A stretch of DNA of 64,000 bases, from the NCBI RefSeq assembly GCF_010730955.1, contig NZ_AP022577.1, forward strand, positions 1 through 64,000, written 5' to 3'. The notes below the pieces were generated by a model. The model made no database searches and was not told where the DNA came from. It was given only the letters and a program-made list of their open reading frames with translations. This DNA is from Mycolicibacterium aubagnense. GTDB taxonomy: Bacteria; Actinomycetota; Actinomycetes; Mycobacteriales; Mycobacteriaceae. Below, in pieces: positions 10,300 to 21,164 of this stretch. Numbering within the stretch: the stretch's first letter is position 1; each line of letters begins with the position of its first letter. The position numbers were made by a program, and so were the translations under genes.

Positions 10300-11013
10300 A
10301 TGATCAACACGCTGGACATCGTCCTGCGGATCGCCGCCGGACTCGGCTTGGGGGCCGCCATCGGACTGGAGCGCCAGTGGCGCTCCCGTAACGCCGGGTT
10401 GCGCACCGCCGCTCTGGTCAGCCTCGGGTCCACGCTGTTCGTCGTGATGGGCGGATACTCCTTCACCGGCATTCACGCCGACCCCACCCGTGTCGCGGCC
10501 CAGGTCGCCTCCGGGATCGGTTTCCTCGGTGCCGGCGTGATCATGCAGCAAGGCGCCACCATCTCTGGACTCAACACCGCCGCCACCCTCTGGGCTTCGG
10601 CCGCCGTCGGCGCCCTCGCGGGCGGAGGCATGATCATCCCCGCCGCCATCGGAAGCGGCGCCGTCATTGCCGCCAACATCTTCTTGCGCCCGGTCGGGCG
10701 GACCCTGGACCGCCACCATGGTCCCGGCGCTGAAAAGCCTTCTGCCGAATATCGATTCGAAGTCCGCTGCGCCACGACCGCCGAAGTGCACATCCGCAGC
10801 CTGGTATTCGACGCGATCTCGCACCCCAACCTGACTGTGCGGTCCATCACGGCGATCGACCTACCCGACGGTGAAGGAGTCCGCATCGCCGCCACCGTCA
10901 TCGCCGACGAACGTGACGATCACCGCATCGAAGCCGCCCTCGCCGACGTCATCAAAGCACCCGAAGTCACCGGCGTCCGATGGAGCGCCGACGAGATGAG
11001 CCCAGTCGACTGA
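10300..11013 (+). CDS. mgtC: MgtC/SapB family protein
   Basis: ATG 10300 with AGGAG nine bases upstream. 237 residues. N-terminal membrane domain of four to five helices with the family signatures GLGLGAAIGLERQ (about 13-25), LRTAALVSLGSTLFV and GIGFLGAGVIM, then a soluble ACT-like C-terminal domain (about 145-237, YRFEVRCATTAEVHIRSL). MgtC is a virulence and Mg2+-starvation factor. In M. tuberculosis it is needed for growth in low Mg2+ and acid, and in Salmonella it inhibits the F1Fo ATP synthase. Frame intact. Its place behind the M-box operon fits low-Mg2+ expression. Confidence 0.92.
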   Translation: MINTLDIVLRIAAGLGLGAAIGLERQWRSRNAGLRTAALVSLGSTLFVVMGGYSFTGIHADPTRVAAQVASGIGFLGAGVIMQQGATISGLNTAATLWASAAVGALAGGGMIIPAAIGSGAVIAANIFLRPVGRTLDRHHGPGAEKPSAEYRFEVRCATTAEVHIRSLVFDAISHPNLTVRSITAIDLPDGEGVRIAATVIADERDDHRIEAALADVIKAPEVTGVRWSADEMSPVD

Positions 11014-11045
11014 TCTGCCCCGGAGCCAACGAAAGGCGAATCCGT

Positions 11046-11675
11046 ATGTCATTCATGAAAATACGGCCAGCAGTGGTGGGGCTGATGCTTGGTGTGCTGG
11101 GGTCACCGCTCGCTCCTGATGTGGCTCGTGCGCAACCGCCCACGCCGCCGGTCCTGCCATGGATGCCGGGGCCGCCGGTGCCCGTCAACGGCACGATGGG
11201 TAGCTACTCGAATTGGTACAACATCATTGCGGTGGCCCCGCCGGCCGCGTTCGACGCTCGAGGAGTCCGAGCCACAGCTGGCGTTGACCCCGCGATGGAA
11301 GCTGACGGCATGCCCGGTAGCGCGCTGGGCTTGAGCCCTAACAAAGCCAACGCACTGACCTCAAGCAGCAGCCGCTACCGGATCGGCGCCGGCCTCAGCC
11401 CCAACCCGACCCTGCCGACGGTCACCCCCGGCACCAACATCGGCGCGGGCATGGAAGTTCCCACCCTGGAGGACCCGGGCGGCGCCGCACCCAAAACGCC
11501 CGCCGCCGCCGAATCAGCCCAGCCGACCACCGCCCCGCAGGTGCCTGGGCAACCCGCACCCGTCCTCGAAGCCGCGAACGGTCAGCCGACGGCGGCAACA
11601 CCCACGCCCACGGCCGCACCGGCGCCCGCCAGCCCTCCACCGGTACAGGTGCCGGCCGCATCGCCCGACTCCTAA
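11046..11675 (+). CDS. Exported Pro/Ala-rich protein
   Basis: ATG 11046, 33 bp after mgtC. 209 residues. Signal peptide with hydrophobic core VVGLMLGVLGSPLAP and a likely signal peptidase I site after ARA-QP near residue 29. The mature part is Pro-rich (PPTPPVLPWMPGPPVP), Asn/Tyr-bearing (SNWYNII), then low-complexity PTPTAAPAPA to the end. No enzyme motif. Possibly a cell-envelope protein. The stretch near 11270-11330 might hide a compensating pair of shifts, since the composition changes there, but I cannot show it. Confidence 0.6.
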   Translation: MSFMKIRPAVVGLMLGVLGSPLAPDVARAQPPTPPVLPWMPGPPVPVNGTMGSYSNWYNIIAVAPPAAFDARGVRATAGVDPAMEADGMPGSALGLSPNKANALTSSSSRYRIGAGLSPNPTLPTVTPGTNIGAGMEVPTLEDPGGAAPKTPAAAESAQPTTAPQVPGQPAPVLEAANGQPTAATPTPTAAPAPASPPPVQVPAASPDS

Positions 11676-11726
11676 AGGAAAGCGTTGTGTTGGCGACGCC
11701 GCCTTCCAAGACGATGAGGTGTTGTC

Positions 11727-12068
11727 GTGATTGGCGAAGTCATCGCCTCGGGTTCCTCACCGATCACGAACGCTCATCCACACTCTACCTCGCGGATCAG
11801 CCCCGGAGAACCTGCGGATTTCCTGAATCTGACCTGTCCGTGCGTTCAGTGGATGGACGATGAATTCATGCGACTCGACATGAGCGAGGACCGCGCCATC
11901 GCCGAGGTGACCGCGCGTTTAGCGGCTCATTTCCCGTCGCGCGACTCGGTCGACGTCGTGATCGCCGTGCGACGGGCATTGTCACGCTTCGATTCGTGTT
12001 CGGTGCGCGATTTTGTTCCGCTGCTGGTAGAGCGCCGTGTACGAACGGAGTTCAGCGCCCAGACCTAG
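11727..12068 (+). CDS. Small protein with a three-helix-bundle domain
   Basis: 113 codons from the start at 11727; an internal ATG at 11853 would leave only the C-terminal domain. The last ~65 residues (MSEDRAIAEVTARLAAHF, then VVIAVRRALSRFDSCSVRDFV and PLLVERRVRTEF) match the short helical dimerisation domain frequent in mycobacterial proteins of unknown role. The N-terminal third is Ser/Thr/Pro-rich and has a Cys pair CPC. It ends just before the folD remnant. Confidence 0.55.
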   Translation: MIGEVIASGSSPITNAHPHSTSRISPGEPADFLNLTCPCVQWMDDEFMRLDMSEDRAIAEVTARLAAHFPSRDSVDVVIAVRRALSRFDSCSVRDFVPLLVERRVRTEFSAQT

Positions 12069-12336
12069 GGACAGCAACTCCGTCGTAGCAGCGGTCGAGT
12101 ATGTCGGCACCGGATTTGATCCAGCTGCCCTTGGTCAATTCGCGATGGCCTACCGCGGCAACGACGATGTCGGCGTCGCTGAGGACGGCCGACAGGTTGG
12201 CGGTCTTGGAGTGGCAATACGTCACCGTTGCATTGCGTTCCAGCAGCATCCCGACCGGTTTGCCCAAGATGGAGCTGTGGCCTATGACGACGGCGTGTTG
12301 ACCGGTGGGACTGAACGGTGAATTATCTGACCGCCG

Positions 12337-13649
12337 GGTTGCGTCCATCAAGGTGGTGTAGAGTCGGACCTGATCAGCGGTACCGGCGTGTCGTAGCCGA
12401 GGATTGAAGGTCATCGCGTGATTCTTCGAGAGACCGTCAAAAGTCACTCGAGCAAAGGAATCGACGCGATGACCACTGCCCACAATATCGATCTGCCCAC
12501 TGTGCTGGCCGAACGACTCACCACTGCCCATCCCGACGTGCTGCGCGAGCTGCTGGCCACGTTCATCCACACCTGATGGGCGCCGAAGCCGACGCCCTAT
12601 GCGGTGCCGGCTACGGCGAACGCTCGGCTGAGCGCACCAATTCCCGCAACGGCTACCGACACCGTCAATTCGACACCCGTGCAGGGACTTTGGATCTTGT
12701 CCCGAAGCTGCGGCAAGGATCCTACTTCCGGACTGGCTGCTGGAGCGCCGTAAACGCGCCGAGCGGGCCCTGACCACGGTGGTGGCGACGTGTTACCTGC
12801 TTGGTGTCTCGACGCGGCGGATGGACAAGCTGGTCGAGACCCTGGGCATCACGTCGTTGTCGAAGTCGCAGGTGTCGGTGATGGCCAAGGAACTCGACGC
12901 CGCCGTGGAGGCGTTCCGGACCCGGCCGCTCGATGCCGGCCCGTATACGTTCGTCGCTGCGGACGCTCTGGTGCTCAAGGTGCGTGAAGCCGGCCGGGTG
13001 GTCAACGTGCACGCCCTGATCGCCGTCGGGGTCAACGCCGAGGGCTACCGCGGATCCTGGGAATCGATGTCACGACCGCTGAGGACGGGGCGGGCTGGTT
13101 GACGTTCTGGCGGTCGTTGACCGCCCGCGGCCTGTCCGGGGTCAAACTGGTCACCAGCGACGCCCACGCCGGGCTGGTCGCCGCCATCGGGGCCACCCTG
13201 CCCGGAGCGGCGTGGCAGCGCTGCAGAACCCACTACACGACCAACCTGATGTCCGTCACTCCCAGAGTTCGTGGCCCTGGGTGCGCACCCTGCTGCACTC
13301 GGTGTTCGACCAACCTGACGCTGAATCCGTTGCTGCTCAATATGATCGGATCATCGACGCATTGTCCGACAAGCTGCCCAATGTCGCCGATCACCTCGAA
13401 GCGGCGCGGCCGGATCTGCTGGCGTTCACCGCGTTCCCAAGCAGATCTGGCGCCAGATCTGGAGCAACAATCCCCAGGAACGACTCAACAAGGAGATCCG
13501 CCGGCGCACCGACGTCGTGGGCATCTTCCCCGACCGCGCGGCCTGATCCGTCTCGTTCGCGGCGGACGACCCCGCGGCACTGCCCGCCTGACCCAACTAC
13601 CTCGAAGAATCACACGACGACGTCATACACCACGTCCCTGGACTTGACC
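12337..13649 (+). mobile_element. IS256-family insertion sequence, copy 1 (deletion-damaged)
   Basis: Bounded by the 8-bp direct repeat GACCGCCG at 12329-12336 and 13650-13657. Ends are imperfect inverted repeats sharing GTCCA and GTGGTGTA blocks (left GGTTGCGTCCATCAAGG, right end complement GGTCAAGTCCAGGGACG). It is 1,313 bp against 1,428 bp for the intact copy at 62425-63852, to which it is otherwise nearly identical. It carries about ten small deletions and ~100 bp missing near the transposase 3' end, but only one base substitution that I found (C to A near 12436). It sits in the folD remnant. Confidence 0.93.
12469..13591 (+). pseudogene. IS256-family transposase, copy 1, multiply frameshifted
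   Basis: Same start (MTTAHNIDLPTVLAE) as the intact copy. Comparison shows short deletions at about 12572 (CCC to CC), 12699 (CGA lost), 12727 (CCC to CC), 13052 (A lost), 13264 (AA to A), 13439 (CCCC to CCC) and 13540 (CCC to CC), plus larger losses after 13555. Most are homopolymer contractions. The product cannot be made, so this copy could move only if the other copy's transposase acts in trans. Confidence 0.9.
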
Positions 13650-13934
13650 GACCGCCGTTGGGATTCCAAGCTGTCTGCCACCCGGGGAGAACGCCAGACG
13701 ATTCATGGGTTGGTGGCTGGAGGTTGGTGCTAACAGATTCGAGTCCCGTTAGCTGCGGTGAGTTGACGCGCGGCTCAATTGGGGATGGGTAGGCTGCGGT
13801 GCGGTGTACCGGATCGAGCCGAGGGATGGCAGCGTGGCGGTCGTGATCACTGTGGCGGTGGAGCCCTCAGACATCAGTGTTATCCGGTGCTCAGATGCCT
13901 TATCCCTCTGTTCGCTGAACAGCCGGGTGGGTCG

Positions 13935-16562
13935 ATGACCTCGAAGCCACCCTCCCCAGCTATATCCGCGTCGCTGAGCGCCGAGGCCGCGGCGACCGCT
14001 TCGGTCGAGCAGGTCCTTGGCTGGCTGGAAACTTGTGCGGACGGGTTGTCCGCTGCCGAGGCTGCTGAGCGGTTGCAACGGTTCGGGCCGAACGCGCTTC
14101 GCAGCCACCACGTCAGGGCCTGGTCGGTGCTCGTTCGCCAGTTCCGAAACGCAGTGATGATCATGCTCGCCATAACCGCGCTCGCGTCGTATTTCCTCGG
14201 CGACCACACCGACGCCCTGATCATAGGGATCATTCTGAGCGCCAGTGTGGGGCTGAGCTTCATCAACGAGTATCGGGCCGAGAAGACGGCGGCGGACTTG
14301 CATGACAGCGTCCACCACCGCGCACAGGTGCGCCGCGACGGGACGGTCATTGACGTGGATGTCGTCGACCTGGTGCCCGGTGATGTCATCCGGCTCTGCC
14401 TGGGAGAGGCCGTGCCGGCTGATGTGCGGTTGATCGAAACCACGGCGCTGGAGTGCGACGAGGGCATCCTGTCCGGAGAATCTACGAGCGCGGAGAAGTC
14501 AACGGCGCCGGTGGCACCGAGGGCTGCCCTGGTCGATATGACTGATCTGGCCTTTATGGGCACCATCGTCAGCGGCGGCGAGGGTCTGGCGGTGGTTTAT
14601 GCGACCGGCCGGGATGCCGAATTCGGCCGGATCGCCGCGGATTTGGGGGAACGCCAACCCGAGACGACTTTTCAGGCCGGGCTGCGGCAGTTCTCCTACC
14701 TGCTGGTGAAAGTTGCGATTGCGCTGACTGTCTTCATTTTGATTGCCAACATCTTGTTGCACCGACCGGTGATCACATCGCTGCTGTTCGGCCTTTCCAT
14801 TGCCGTGGGGATCACACCGCAGCTGTTGCCCGCGGTGGTCAGCACCAGCTTGGCGACCGGCTCCCGACAGCTTGCCAAGGTCAAGGTCCTCGTCAAGCGG
14901 CTGGTATGCATCGAAGACCTCGGCGATATCGATATTCTCGTCACCGACAAGACCGGAACCCTGACCGAGGGCCACATCAGCCTCATCGACACGGTCGACC
15001 CGGTGGGGGCCCACAGCGATTCCGTGCTGCGACTGGCGTTGTTGGCTTGCGATGTCGATCCCATCACTGGCGCCGCGGCGGCCAACCCGTTAGACGCCGC
15101 ATTGTGGGAGCACCCCGGCGCGCGGCAGCTCATCGGCAATGACGTCGCGCAGATGGCGGTGCTGCCGTTCGACCACGTTAGGCGGGCGACGTCGGTGTTG
15201 GTCGACGACCACGGCAAACGGCTGCTGGTAGTCAAGGGTGCCCCTGAACAAGTGATGTCCCGTTGCCAAGGTGTACCACAAGATGCCCAGGCGACGACGT
15301 TGTCGGCCTTGTTCGCTGCCGGACGCCGCGTGGTGGCCGTGGCAGTCAAGCCCGCGCCGCAGCTGACCACCATCACCGCCGATGAGGAATCCGACCTCAT
15401 GCTGGCCGGATTCTGCTACTTCGCCGACGAGCCCAAGACAGCCGCCCGCCAATCTCTCGCCCAGCTCAGGGCACTCAACATCGAAGTCAAGGTTGCCACA
15501 GGAGATAATGCGCAGGTCGCCGAAAAAGTCTGTGCCGACTTGGGTCTCGCGTCCAAGGGCACAATCACCGGCGCAGATATGGCCCATTACGGCGACGAAG
15601 AGTTCAGCCAAGCCGCTCAGAACCACACCATCTTTGCCCGCATTTCCCCGGAGCAAAAGCAGCGGCTGATGACGGCCATGCGGCGCACGGGACGCTCGGT
15701 GGCCTTCCTCGGCGACGGGGTCAACGACGCACTGGCGCTACATGCCGCCGACGTGGGTATTTCCGTCGACACAGCCACCGATGTGGCCAAAGACGCGGCC
15801 GACGTCATCCTGCTAGAAAAAGACCTCGGTGTGCTGGCCATCGGGGTGGCCGAGGGACGGCGGATCTTCGCCAACACCATCAAGTACGTTTTCATGGGGA
15901 CGTCAAGCAATTTTGGCAATATGTTCAGCGCAGCGGCGGCCTCGGCGGTCTTGCCGTTTCTGCCGATGCTGCCCGGCCAGATCCTGCTGGGCAACTTGCT
16001 CTACGACACCTCCCAGCTGGCGATCCCCACCGACCGTGTCGATGACGAGCAGCTGCATGCGCCCGCACATTGGAACATCGGGTTCATCCGACGGTTCATG
16101 CTCACCTTCGGACCGATCAATTCGCTGTTCGACTTTTTGACCTTCGGATTGATGCTCGGCGTTCTGCACGCCGGGGAGGTGCAGTTCCACACCGGATGGT
16201 TCCTGGAAAACCTTGCCACCCAGACGTTCATCGTTTTCTCTATTCGTACCCGCAAAGTGCCGTTCTGGCATAGCAGGCCCAGCGGTCTGCTGACGACGAC
16301 ATTGCTGTCGGTCGACGTGGTCGGCGTTGTGCTTACCGTGACGCCGCTAGGTGCGACGCTGGGCTTCACCCCGCTGCCCCGGCAGTTCTTCGTGGCGCTG
16401 CTGCTGTTTATCCTCGCCTATCTGGGCTTGGTCGAGGCAACCAAGAAGGTGTTCTATCGCGAGCCGCTGCTCGTCTCCGGCGAGCCGCACCGCACCCGGG
16501 GCCCTGCACACCGAATCCAGCGGCGCGCCGCGCGCTTCAGCCATCGCGGCCGCATCCATTAA
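13935..16562 (+). CDS. mgtA: MgtA/MgtB-like P-type ATPase (Mg2+-importing type)
   Basis: ATG 13935 with GGGTGGG upstream; an upstream extension to 13779 lacks family sequence. 875 residues. Cation-ATPase N domain (about 20-70), TM1-2, actuator with LSGES near 178-182, TM3-4 with the P3B-type block VGITPQLLPAVVSTSLATGS, phosphorylation motif DKTGTLTE with Asp338, KGAPEQ nucleotide-binding loop, hinge GDGVNDALAL, and C-terminal helices. P3B ATPases import Mg2+ down its gradient and are induced by low Mg2+. No M-box precedes it: the 285 bp upstream hold no aptamer blocks. Frame intact, ends 181 bp from a convergent P-type ATPase. Confidence 0.88.
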   Translation: MTSKPPSPAISASLSAEAAATASVEQVLGWLETCADGLSAAEAAERLQRFGPNALRSHHVRAWSVLVRQFRNAVMIMLAITALASYFLGDHTDALIIGIILSASVGLSFINEYRAEKTAADLHDSVHHRAQVRRDGTVIDVDVVDLVPGDVIRLCLGEAVPADVRLIETTALECDEGILSGESTSAEKSTAPVAPRAALVDMTDLAFMGTIVSGGEGLAVVYATGRDAEFGRIAADLGERQPETTFQAGLRQFSYLLVKVAIALTVFILIANILLHRPVITSLLFGLSIAVGITPQLLPAVVSTSLATGSRQLAKVKVLVKRLVCIEDLGDIDILVTDKTGTLTEGHISLIDTVDPVGAHSDSVLRLALLACDVDPITGAAAANPLDAALWEHPGARQLIGNDVAQMAVLPFDHVRRATSVLVDDHGKRLLVVKGAPEQVMSRCQGVPQDAQATTLSALFAAGRRVVAVAVKPAPQLTTITADEESDLMLAGFCYFADEPKTAARQSLAQLRALNIEVKVATGDNAQVAEKVCADLGLASKGTITGADMAHYGDEEFSQAAQNHTIFARISPEQKQRLMTAMRRTGRSVAFLGDGVNDALALHAADVGISVDTATDVAKDAADVILLEKDLGVLAIGVAEGRRIFANTIKYVFMGTSSNFGNMFSAAAASAVLPFLPMLPGQILLGNLLYDTSQLAIPTDRVDDEQLHAPAHWNIGFIRRFMLTFGPINSLFDFLTFGLMLGVLHAGEVQFHTGWFLENLATQTFIVFSIRTRKVPFWHSRPSGLLTTTLLSVDVVGVVLTVTPLGATLGFTPLPRQFFVALLLFILAYLGLVEATKKVFYREPLLVSGEPHRTRGPAHRIQRRAARFSHRGRIH

Positions 16563-16743
16563 GTCACCAGCACGGGACGCCCAACGAGGTAATGGCATCC
16601 CGTCACATCACGTGACGCCGAAACGCACCGCTTGCCCGTATATGGGGACTGCACCGCATACCGAAAATCTCGGAAGCCACCTTTTGTAGTCCTGTGGCTG
16701 TCGGCGGGCGGGGATCACAACGCTGGCCCAGGCCTGCCCACGT

Positions 16744-19470
16744 TCATCGGTCGCGATGGGTTCGGCGAATCAGCCAGCGACGTAGTTCGTCGGCCCCCCA
16801 GACGATGAAGGGGTAGGGGATGGTCAATGCCAACATGGTGGGGCTTAATGCGGCGGTTCCTAGGACGGTTTGCACCGGTGGGACATAGATGATTACCGCG
16901 GCGAGGGCGAGTTCGAAGGCGATGCCCCACAACAACAGCGGGTTCGACAGGACACCAACGGTTTTCAGCGAGACGTGTTCGGTGCGGGCGGCGAATGCGG
17001 TGCCGATTTGGCCGGCCACCATGCCAAAGAAGGTCATGGTAGTGGCCTGCTGGTAGGCGTGGTGCAACGGTGTGCCGGGGCCGGTTGGGTCGCCGGGGTG
17101 CCATCCGGCCTTGAGCAGGACGTAGAAGAATCCGCCGATCGCGAGGGCTGCGGCGATGACACCGAGGAACAACCAGGCGCGCAGCAGCATGGGTAGGCGG
17201 ATGACCGATTCTGTGCGTTTCCGAGGTGGACGTTGCATCAGCCCGGGTTCTGCAGGTTCCCGGCCGAGCGCGAGGGCGGGCAGAGTTTCGGTTCCGACGT
17301 CGAAGGCCAAGAGCTGCAGCACGGTGAGCGGGAGCGGCACCGCGCCCCCGGACAATGCGAACACGAGGAACGGGGCAACCTCGGGCGTGGCGTGGGCAAA
17401 AATATAGAGGATGAACTTTCGTATATTGTCGTAGACCCGTCGGCCGGCTTGCACCGCGACGGTGATGGTCGCGAAGTTGTCGTCGGTGAGCACCATGGTG
17501 GCAGCCTCTCGGGCCACGTCGGTGCCTGAACGGCCCATCGCCACACCGATGTCGGCCCGGCGCAGCGCGGGGGCATCGTTGACTCCATCGCCGGTCATTG
17601 CCACGACGTGCCCGGTGGCCCGCAGCGCATCAGCGATGCGCAGCTTGGCTTCAGGTGAGGACCGGGCGAAGATCAACTCGGTGGGCCCTGCCAGTAATTG
17701 GTCGAGTGTGGCTTCACTCATCTGGTCGAGTTCATCGCCGCTCACGATGGTGGGCTCGCCGAGAATGATCCCGACCTGGCCGGCGATTGCGGCGGCGGTC
17801 AGCCCGTGGTCGCCGGTGATGATGATGATGCGGATGCCTGCTGCATGGCAGTCGGCGACGGCGGCGGGGACCTCGGGGCGCGGTGGGTCGATCATGGCCA
17901 CCAGGCCGAGCAGCGTCAGATCGCGCTCGACCTGATCACGGTCCGGCGGGTTGGCATCGGATTCGAGGCGACGGTCAGCGACCGCCAGCACCCGCAGTCC
18001 GTGCCGGGCCTGAGTGTCGACCAGGTTGGTCAGTGCGGCGCGCCTGGCCAGTGTCAGCGGCTGGGGATGTCCGTCAGCGTCAAGTTCGTTCTCGCACAAT
18101 GGGAGGACAGTTTCCGGTGCACCCTTGGTGTGTGCCCAGACGCCAGCGTCGTTTTGGTCAACGGTGGACATGCGCTTGCGTGCTGGATCGAAATGGAACA
18201 GCCGGAGCCGCTCGCGCTGGCGCTGCCCTGGTTCAAGGCGAACACCTAGCGCGCCTGCGGCGGTGAGCATCGCGATTTCAGTCGGATCACCCGTTGCGAC
18301 CTGCGCGTCGATATCGGCGTTGTTGCAGGCTGCCATCGCCGTCGCAACACGCGCCAGCGTCGCATCGTTTCGCGCCGACGGGTCGGCGCCATCGAAGGTG
18401 TGACTTCCCGTCGCGGTGGCGATTACGGTGACCCGCATCTGGTTTTCGGTCAGGGTGCCTGTCTTATCCGTGCAGATCACATCCGTGGAACCGAGGGTTT
18501 CCACTGCACTCAGTCGCTTTACGACCGCCCCTTGGCGAGCCAATCCGCGCACCCCGATCGCAAGTGCCAACGTGATAACCGGCAGCAGGCCTTCGGGGAC
18601 GTTGCCCACAAGCAAGCCGACGGCGAAGATCACGGCGTTGACGAACGATAGGCCGGCGCCCAGGGTGGCCACGGGGATGAATGCCGCCCCCATCAACACC
18701 GAAATCAGGGCAATCAGCCAGGCCACGCGCCGGACCTGGTGCTCGAGCGGGCTCTCGTCGTGTTCGACTCGTTCTGAAAGTGCTGCGATTCGGCCCAGCT
18801 CGGTATGCATGCCGGTGGCGAACACCACTCCGCGGGCTTCCCCCTCGGTGCATGTCGTGCCGCTGAATACCAGTTCACGCGCGTGCAGCACCGGAACTGT
18901 TGTGTCGACCAGGTCGGCCGACCGGAACGTCGGCATCGACTCGCCGGTCAGTGCAGACATGTCGACCTCGATGCCACCGTCGAAAAGTCGGGCGTCGGCG
19001 GAGATTCGGTCGCCTTCTTCGATGACCAGAACGTCCCCGGGCACCAGATTGACGGCGTCGATTTCCGACTTCCGTCCGTCGCGAATCACCTTGGCCCGTA
19101 ACGGCATATACGCTGCCAGTGCTTCCACTGCTTTTTCGGCGTGGCGTTCCTGCGCGAAGGCGAACGTGGCATTGATGACGATCACGATGACGATCGCGAT
19201 GGCCACCGGCTCGATGCGCACTGTTAACGCCAGACCCGCTGCCGCCCACAACAACAGGGCCAGTGGATGGGTGAACTGCCGGACCAGTTCACGTGGCCAG
19301 GTGCGCCCACCCTGCCGTCGCAGCTGGTTGGACCCGACATGGACTAATCGCCGCTGTGCCTCGCGTGTTCTTAACCCGTCGCGGCGGCTGCGGAGATTGC
19401 GAAATAGCAGGTCAACCGCTTCCGTCGGGTCCAGCGCAGTGTCTGGCTCAACGTCGGTGATATCGGTCAT
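16744..19470 (-). CDS. P2-type cation-transporting P-type ATPase (CtpF-like/Na,K-like group)
   Basis: ATG 19470, 908 residues, intact. Actuator TGES at 175-178, TM4 block [19 protein letters not shown], phosphorylation site [11 protein letters not shown] with Asp335, KGAPE loop, and [20 protein letters not shown] hinge, followed by six C-terminal helices. NVPEGLL in TM4 resembles Na,K-ATPase and bacterial Ca2+/Na+-type pumps more than heavy-metal pumps, and there is no N-terminal metal-binding domain. In M. tuberculosis the relative ctpF belongs to the DosR regulon; upstream of this gene I find only a half site. Substrate is likely Ca2+, Na+ or K+; sequence alone does not decide. Confidence 0.85.
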   Translation of the reverse strand: MTDITDVEPDTALDPTEAVDLLFRNLRSRRDGLRTREAQRRLVHVGSNQLRRQGGRTWPRELVRQFTHPLALLLWAAAGLALTVRIEPVAIAIVIVIVINATFAFAQERHAEKAVEALAAYMPLRAKVIRDGRKSEIDAVNLVPGDVLVIEEGDRISADARLFDGGIEVDMSALTGESMPTFRSADLVDTTVPVLHARELVFSGTTCTEGEARGVVFATGMHTELGRIAALSERVEHDESPLEHQVRRVAWLIALISVLMGAAFIPVATLGAGLSFVNAVIFAVGLLVGNVPEGLLPVITLALAIGVRGLARQGAVVKRLSAVETLGSTDVICTDKTGTLTENQMRVTVIATATGSHTFDGADPSARNDATLARVATAMAACNNADIDAQVATGDPTEIAMLTAAGALGVRLEPGQRQRERLRLFHFDPARKRMSTVDQNDAGVWAHTKGAPETVLPLCENELDADGHPQPLTLARRAALTNLVDTQARHGLRVLAVADRRLESDANPPDRDQVERDLTLLGLVAMIDPPRPEVPAAVADCHAAGIRIIIITGDHGLTAAAIAGQVGIILGEPTIVSGDELDQMSEATLDQLLAGPTELIFARSSPEAKLRIADALRATGHVVAMTGDGVNDAPALRRADIGVAMGRSGTDVAREAATMVLTDDNFATITVAVQAGRRVYDNIRKFILYIFAHATPEVAPFLVFALSGGAVPLPLTVLQLLAFDVGTETLPALALGREPAEPGLMQRPPRKRTESVIRLPMLLRAWLFLGVIAAALAIGGFFYVLLKAGWHPGDPTGPGTPLHHAYQQATTMTFFGMVAGQIGTAFAARTEHVSLKTVGVLSNPLLLWGIAFELALAAVIIYVPPVQTVLGTAALSPTMLALTIPYPFIVWGADELRRWLIRRTHRDR

Positions 19471-20032
19471 CGTTCACCTGCAGCCTGAGAGCAGTGGCGT
19501 TGTCCATCTGGACGGACGCGTAGCGAATTCGACTCTGATACTCAAAGCCGTTGCACACCATCATGTTTGTCCGTATCTCCGCAGGAGCGACCACTTGGGG
19601 GCATCGTGGCGCCATCGCGTGCTGATCGGGAGCGACGCACACTGTTTACCCCGTTCGTCTGTGCCCTAACTTGGGACTGCGTGCTCATCGGCGGGCTCTG
19701 CTCCGTCGATAATCGATTAACGCTGCACCCACGACCAGGGCCCACCGAACTGGAACCCATGTGACCTTGTGCCCTTTCGGCTTGGGGCGAAGGCACGGGA
19801 TCAGTCGTGGCAGTGTCTACGCAGGCACCATGGTGGCAGGGGACGCCGCCGCCACGACGCTGCTCCTGAAACGTCGTTGAGCCCGAATCGACCGGCCTCG
19901 CTCGACCAGAACAACGACCGAGGCCGGTCACCCACGTCTGGTCGCCCGCGCGGCTGCCGAGCGCCCGGACGTCCTAAACGCGAGGGGCGCAGCAGAAGCG
20001 CGCTGGTCGAGATCGTCCAACAGACCTAGACG
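19471..20032. other. Intergenic region upstream of the P-type ATPase
   Basis: 562 bp between two divergent units. No gene supported: open frames on both strands lack ribosome sites and known domains. It must contain the ATPase promoter. A half DosR-like site TTGGGACT occurs near 19671, without its partner half. Confidence 0.5.
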
Positions 20033-20625
20033 ATGGGAAAAGAAGTTATGAGATCGTCGGTCGGCGAGGAACGAGTCATGTTGCAGCACAGCGAGGACGG
20101 GCGCCTTCTGGTGGCGGCTCTCGCAGTCATGGCGCTCACCGGGTGCGTCCTGATCGCATCGGAGACATGCCCGCTGGACTGCTCCCGCAGATCAGCGTGG
20201 ACATGGGTGTATCCGGTGCCACGGCGGGTCAATTCGTCAGCGCGTATGCCCTGGGAACAGTGCTTGCGGCGATCCCGATCACCACTGCCACGCGTGGGGT
20301 GTCCCGCTAACCACTCGTCGTCTGCGCCTTGATGGGCATCCTGATCGCCAACATGGTTACCGCCCTTTCGCCGAAACATCGGGTTATCGCTAAGCGCAAG
20401 GATTTTCGCCGGTGCCTGCTTCGGATTGCTCTGGGGCAGGTTTGGCCGTCGGCACTCCATCTGGGGTCTAGGATCGGATCTACAGTCGGCTGGCAGTACT
20501 CCTTCGCGGCTTTGTCGGCGCTCGTACTCGTCGCAGTCGTACTCGTCGCCGCACTGGCGCCGAACGCGCCCGGCCAGGCCGCCGAATCCCGGCTCGCCGT
20601 CTCCATATGCCGCCCGACGTGATCA
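20033..20625 (+). pseudogene. MFS efflux-permease remnant
   Basis: Fragments of a major-facilitator protein in successive frames: LLVAALAVMALTGCVLIASET (TM1), then AGLLPQISVDMGVSGATAGQ, FVSAYALGTVLAAIPITTAT (TM2), MGILIANMVTALSP, FAGACFGLLWGRF and finally YSFAALSALVLVAVVLVAAL. This is the order of the first six helices of an arabinose/drug-efflux type MFS, with at least four frameshifts and internal loss. The second half of the protein is absent. Non-functional. Confidence 0.7.
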
Positions 20626-20818
20626 TTACCTATTTGCAGACCGTTGGCGCACACGACGTAATGGGACTCAGCACATCGCAACCGTAGCGGCGCCCGCCTC
20701 GGTGGGCCTCCTCGATTAGAAGAACTGTTGTATTGCCAAGTAAGCGCATATATGGCAAGAAGCCCGTCGTTCCCTGCAGTGATCGGACATCAATGCAACA
20801 GTACGGACTAGCGATAGA

Positions 20819-21115
20819 ATGCTGGCTGATCATGTTCGCGAAGACCTTGATCTGGAGTACCTCGAAATACCTTGGGACGCAGCCGACGTTTCGTCGCAGT
20901 TTGAGCTGAGCGACATGGAGAACGGGTATCGGACGCTACGCCGGCTCGATGGACATCCAGTTGCCGCGGCTCGCGATGCCACATTGAGCCAGCTGAGGCT
21001 GGTTCCGCTGTCCCACTACCTGGCGTTTGACTTGGCAACGCTGAAACGGGCGTTTCTGGCGCAAGACGGAGCTCCGCTGTTATCCCGTGGCTGCTATCAG
21101 ACTCCGGTTCGATAG
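20819..21115 (+). CDS. Hypothetical 98-residue protein
   Basis: ATG 20819. The product is acidic at the N-terminus (MLADHVREDLDLEYLEIPWD) and has no recognised domain, signal peptide or membrane helix. TAGAAT nine bases upstream could be a -10 element. Could be a partial gene at the junction between the damaged island and the phage-like cluster. Weak support. Confidence 0.3.
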   Translation: MLADHVREDLDLEYLEIPWDAADVSSQFELSDMENGYRTLRRLDGHPVAAARDATLSQLRLVPLSHYLAFDLATLKRAFLAQDGAPLLSRGCYQTPVR

Positions 21116-21164
21116 TGGCACTGGCTGCGCTGCCGGTCGATGACTTCGGCCAGGCTCTCGGCGC

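Larger units (their letters stand above)
12075..13725 (-). pseudogene. folD: folD fragment (methylene-THF dehydrogenase/cyclohydrolase) interrupted by IS256
   Basis: On the minus strand between 12328 and 12075 lies FSPTGQHAVVIGHSSILGKP and then NATVTYCHSKTANLSAVLSDADIVVAAVGHREL, the NAD(P)-binding half of FolD. It ends abruptly at WIKSGADILDRCYD. On the other side of the IS (about 13650-13725) weak folD-like sequence (GRLAFSPG) continues upstream. The N-terminal catalytic half is missing, so this is a remnant. The IS split it, as shown by the 8-bp target repeat GACCGCCG on both sides. FolD makes 10-formyl-THF for purine and formyl-Met synthesis; a full copy is presumably elsewhere. Confidence 0.7.
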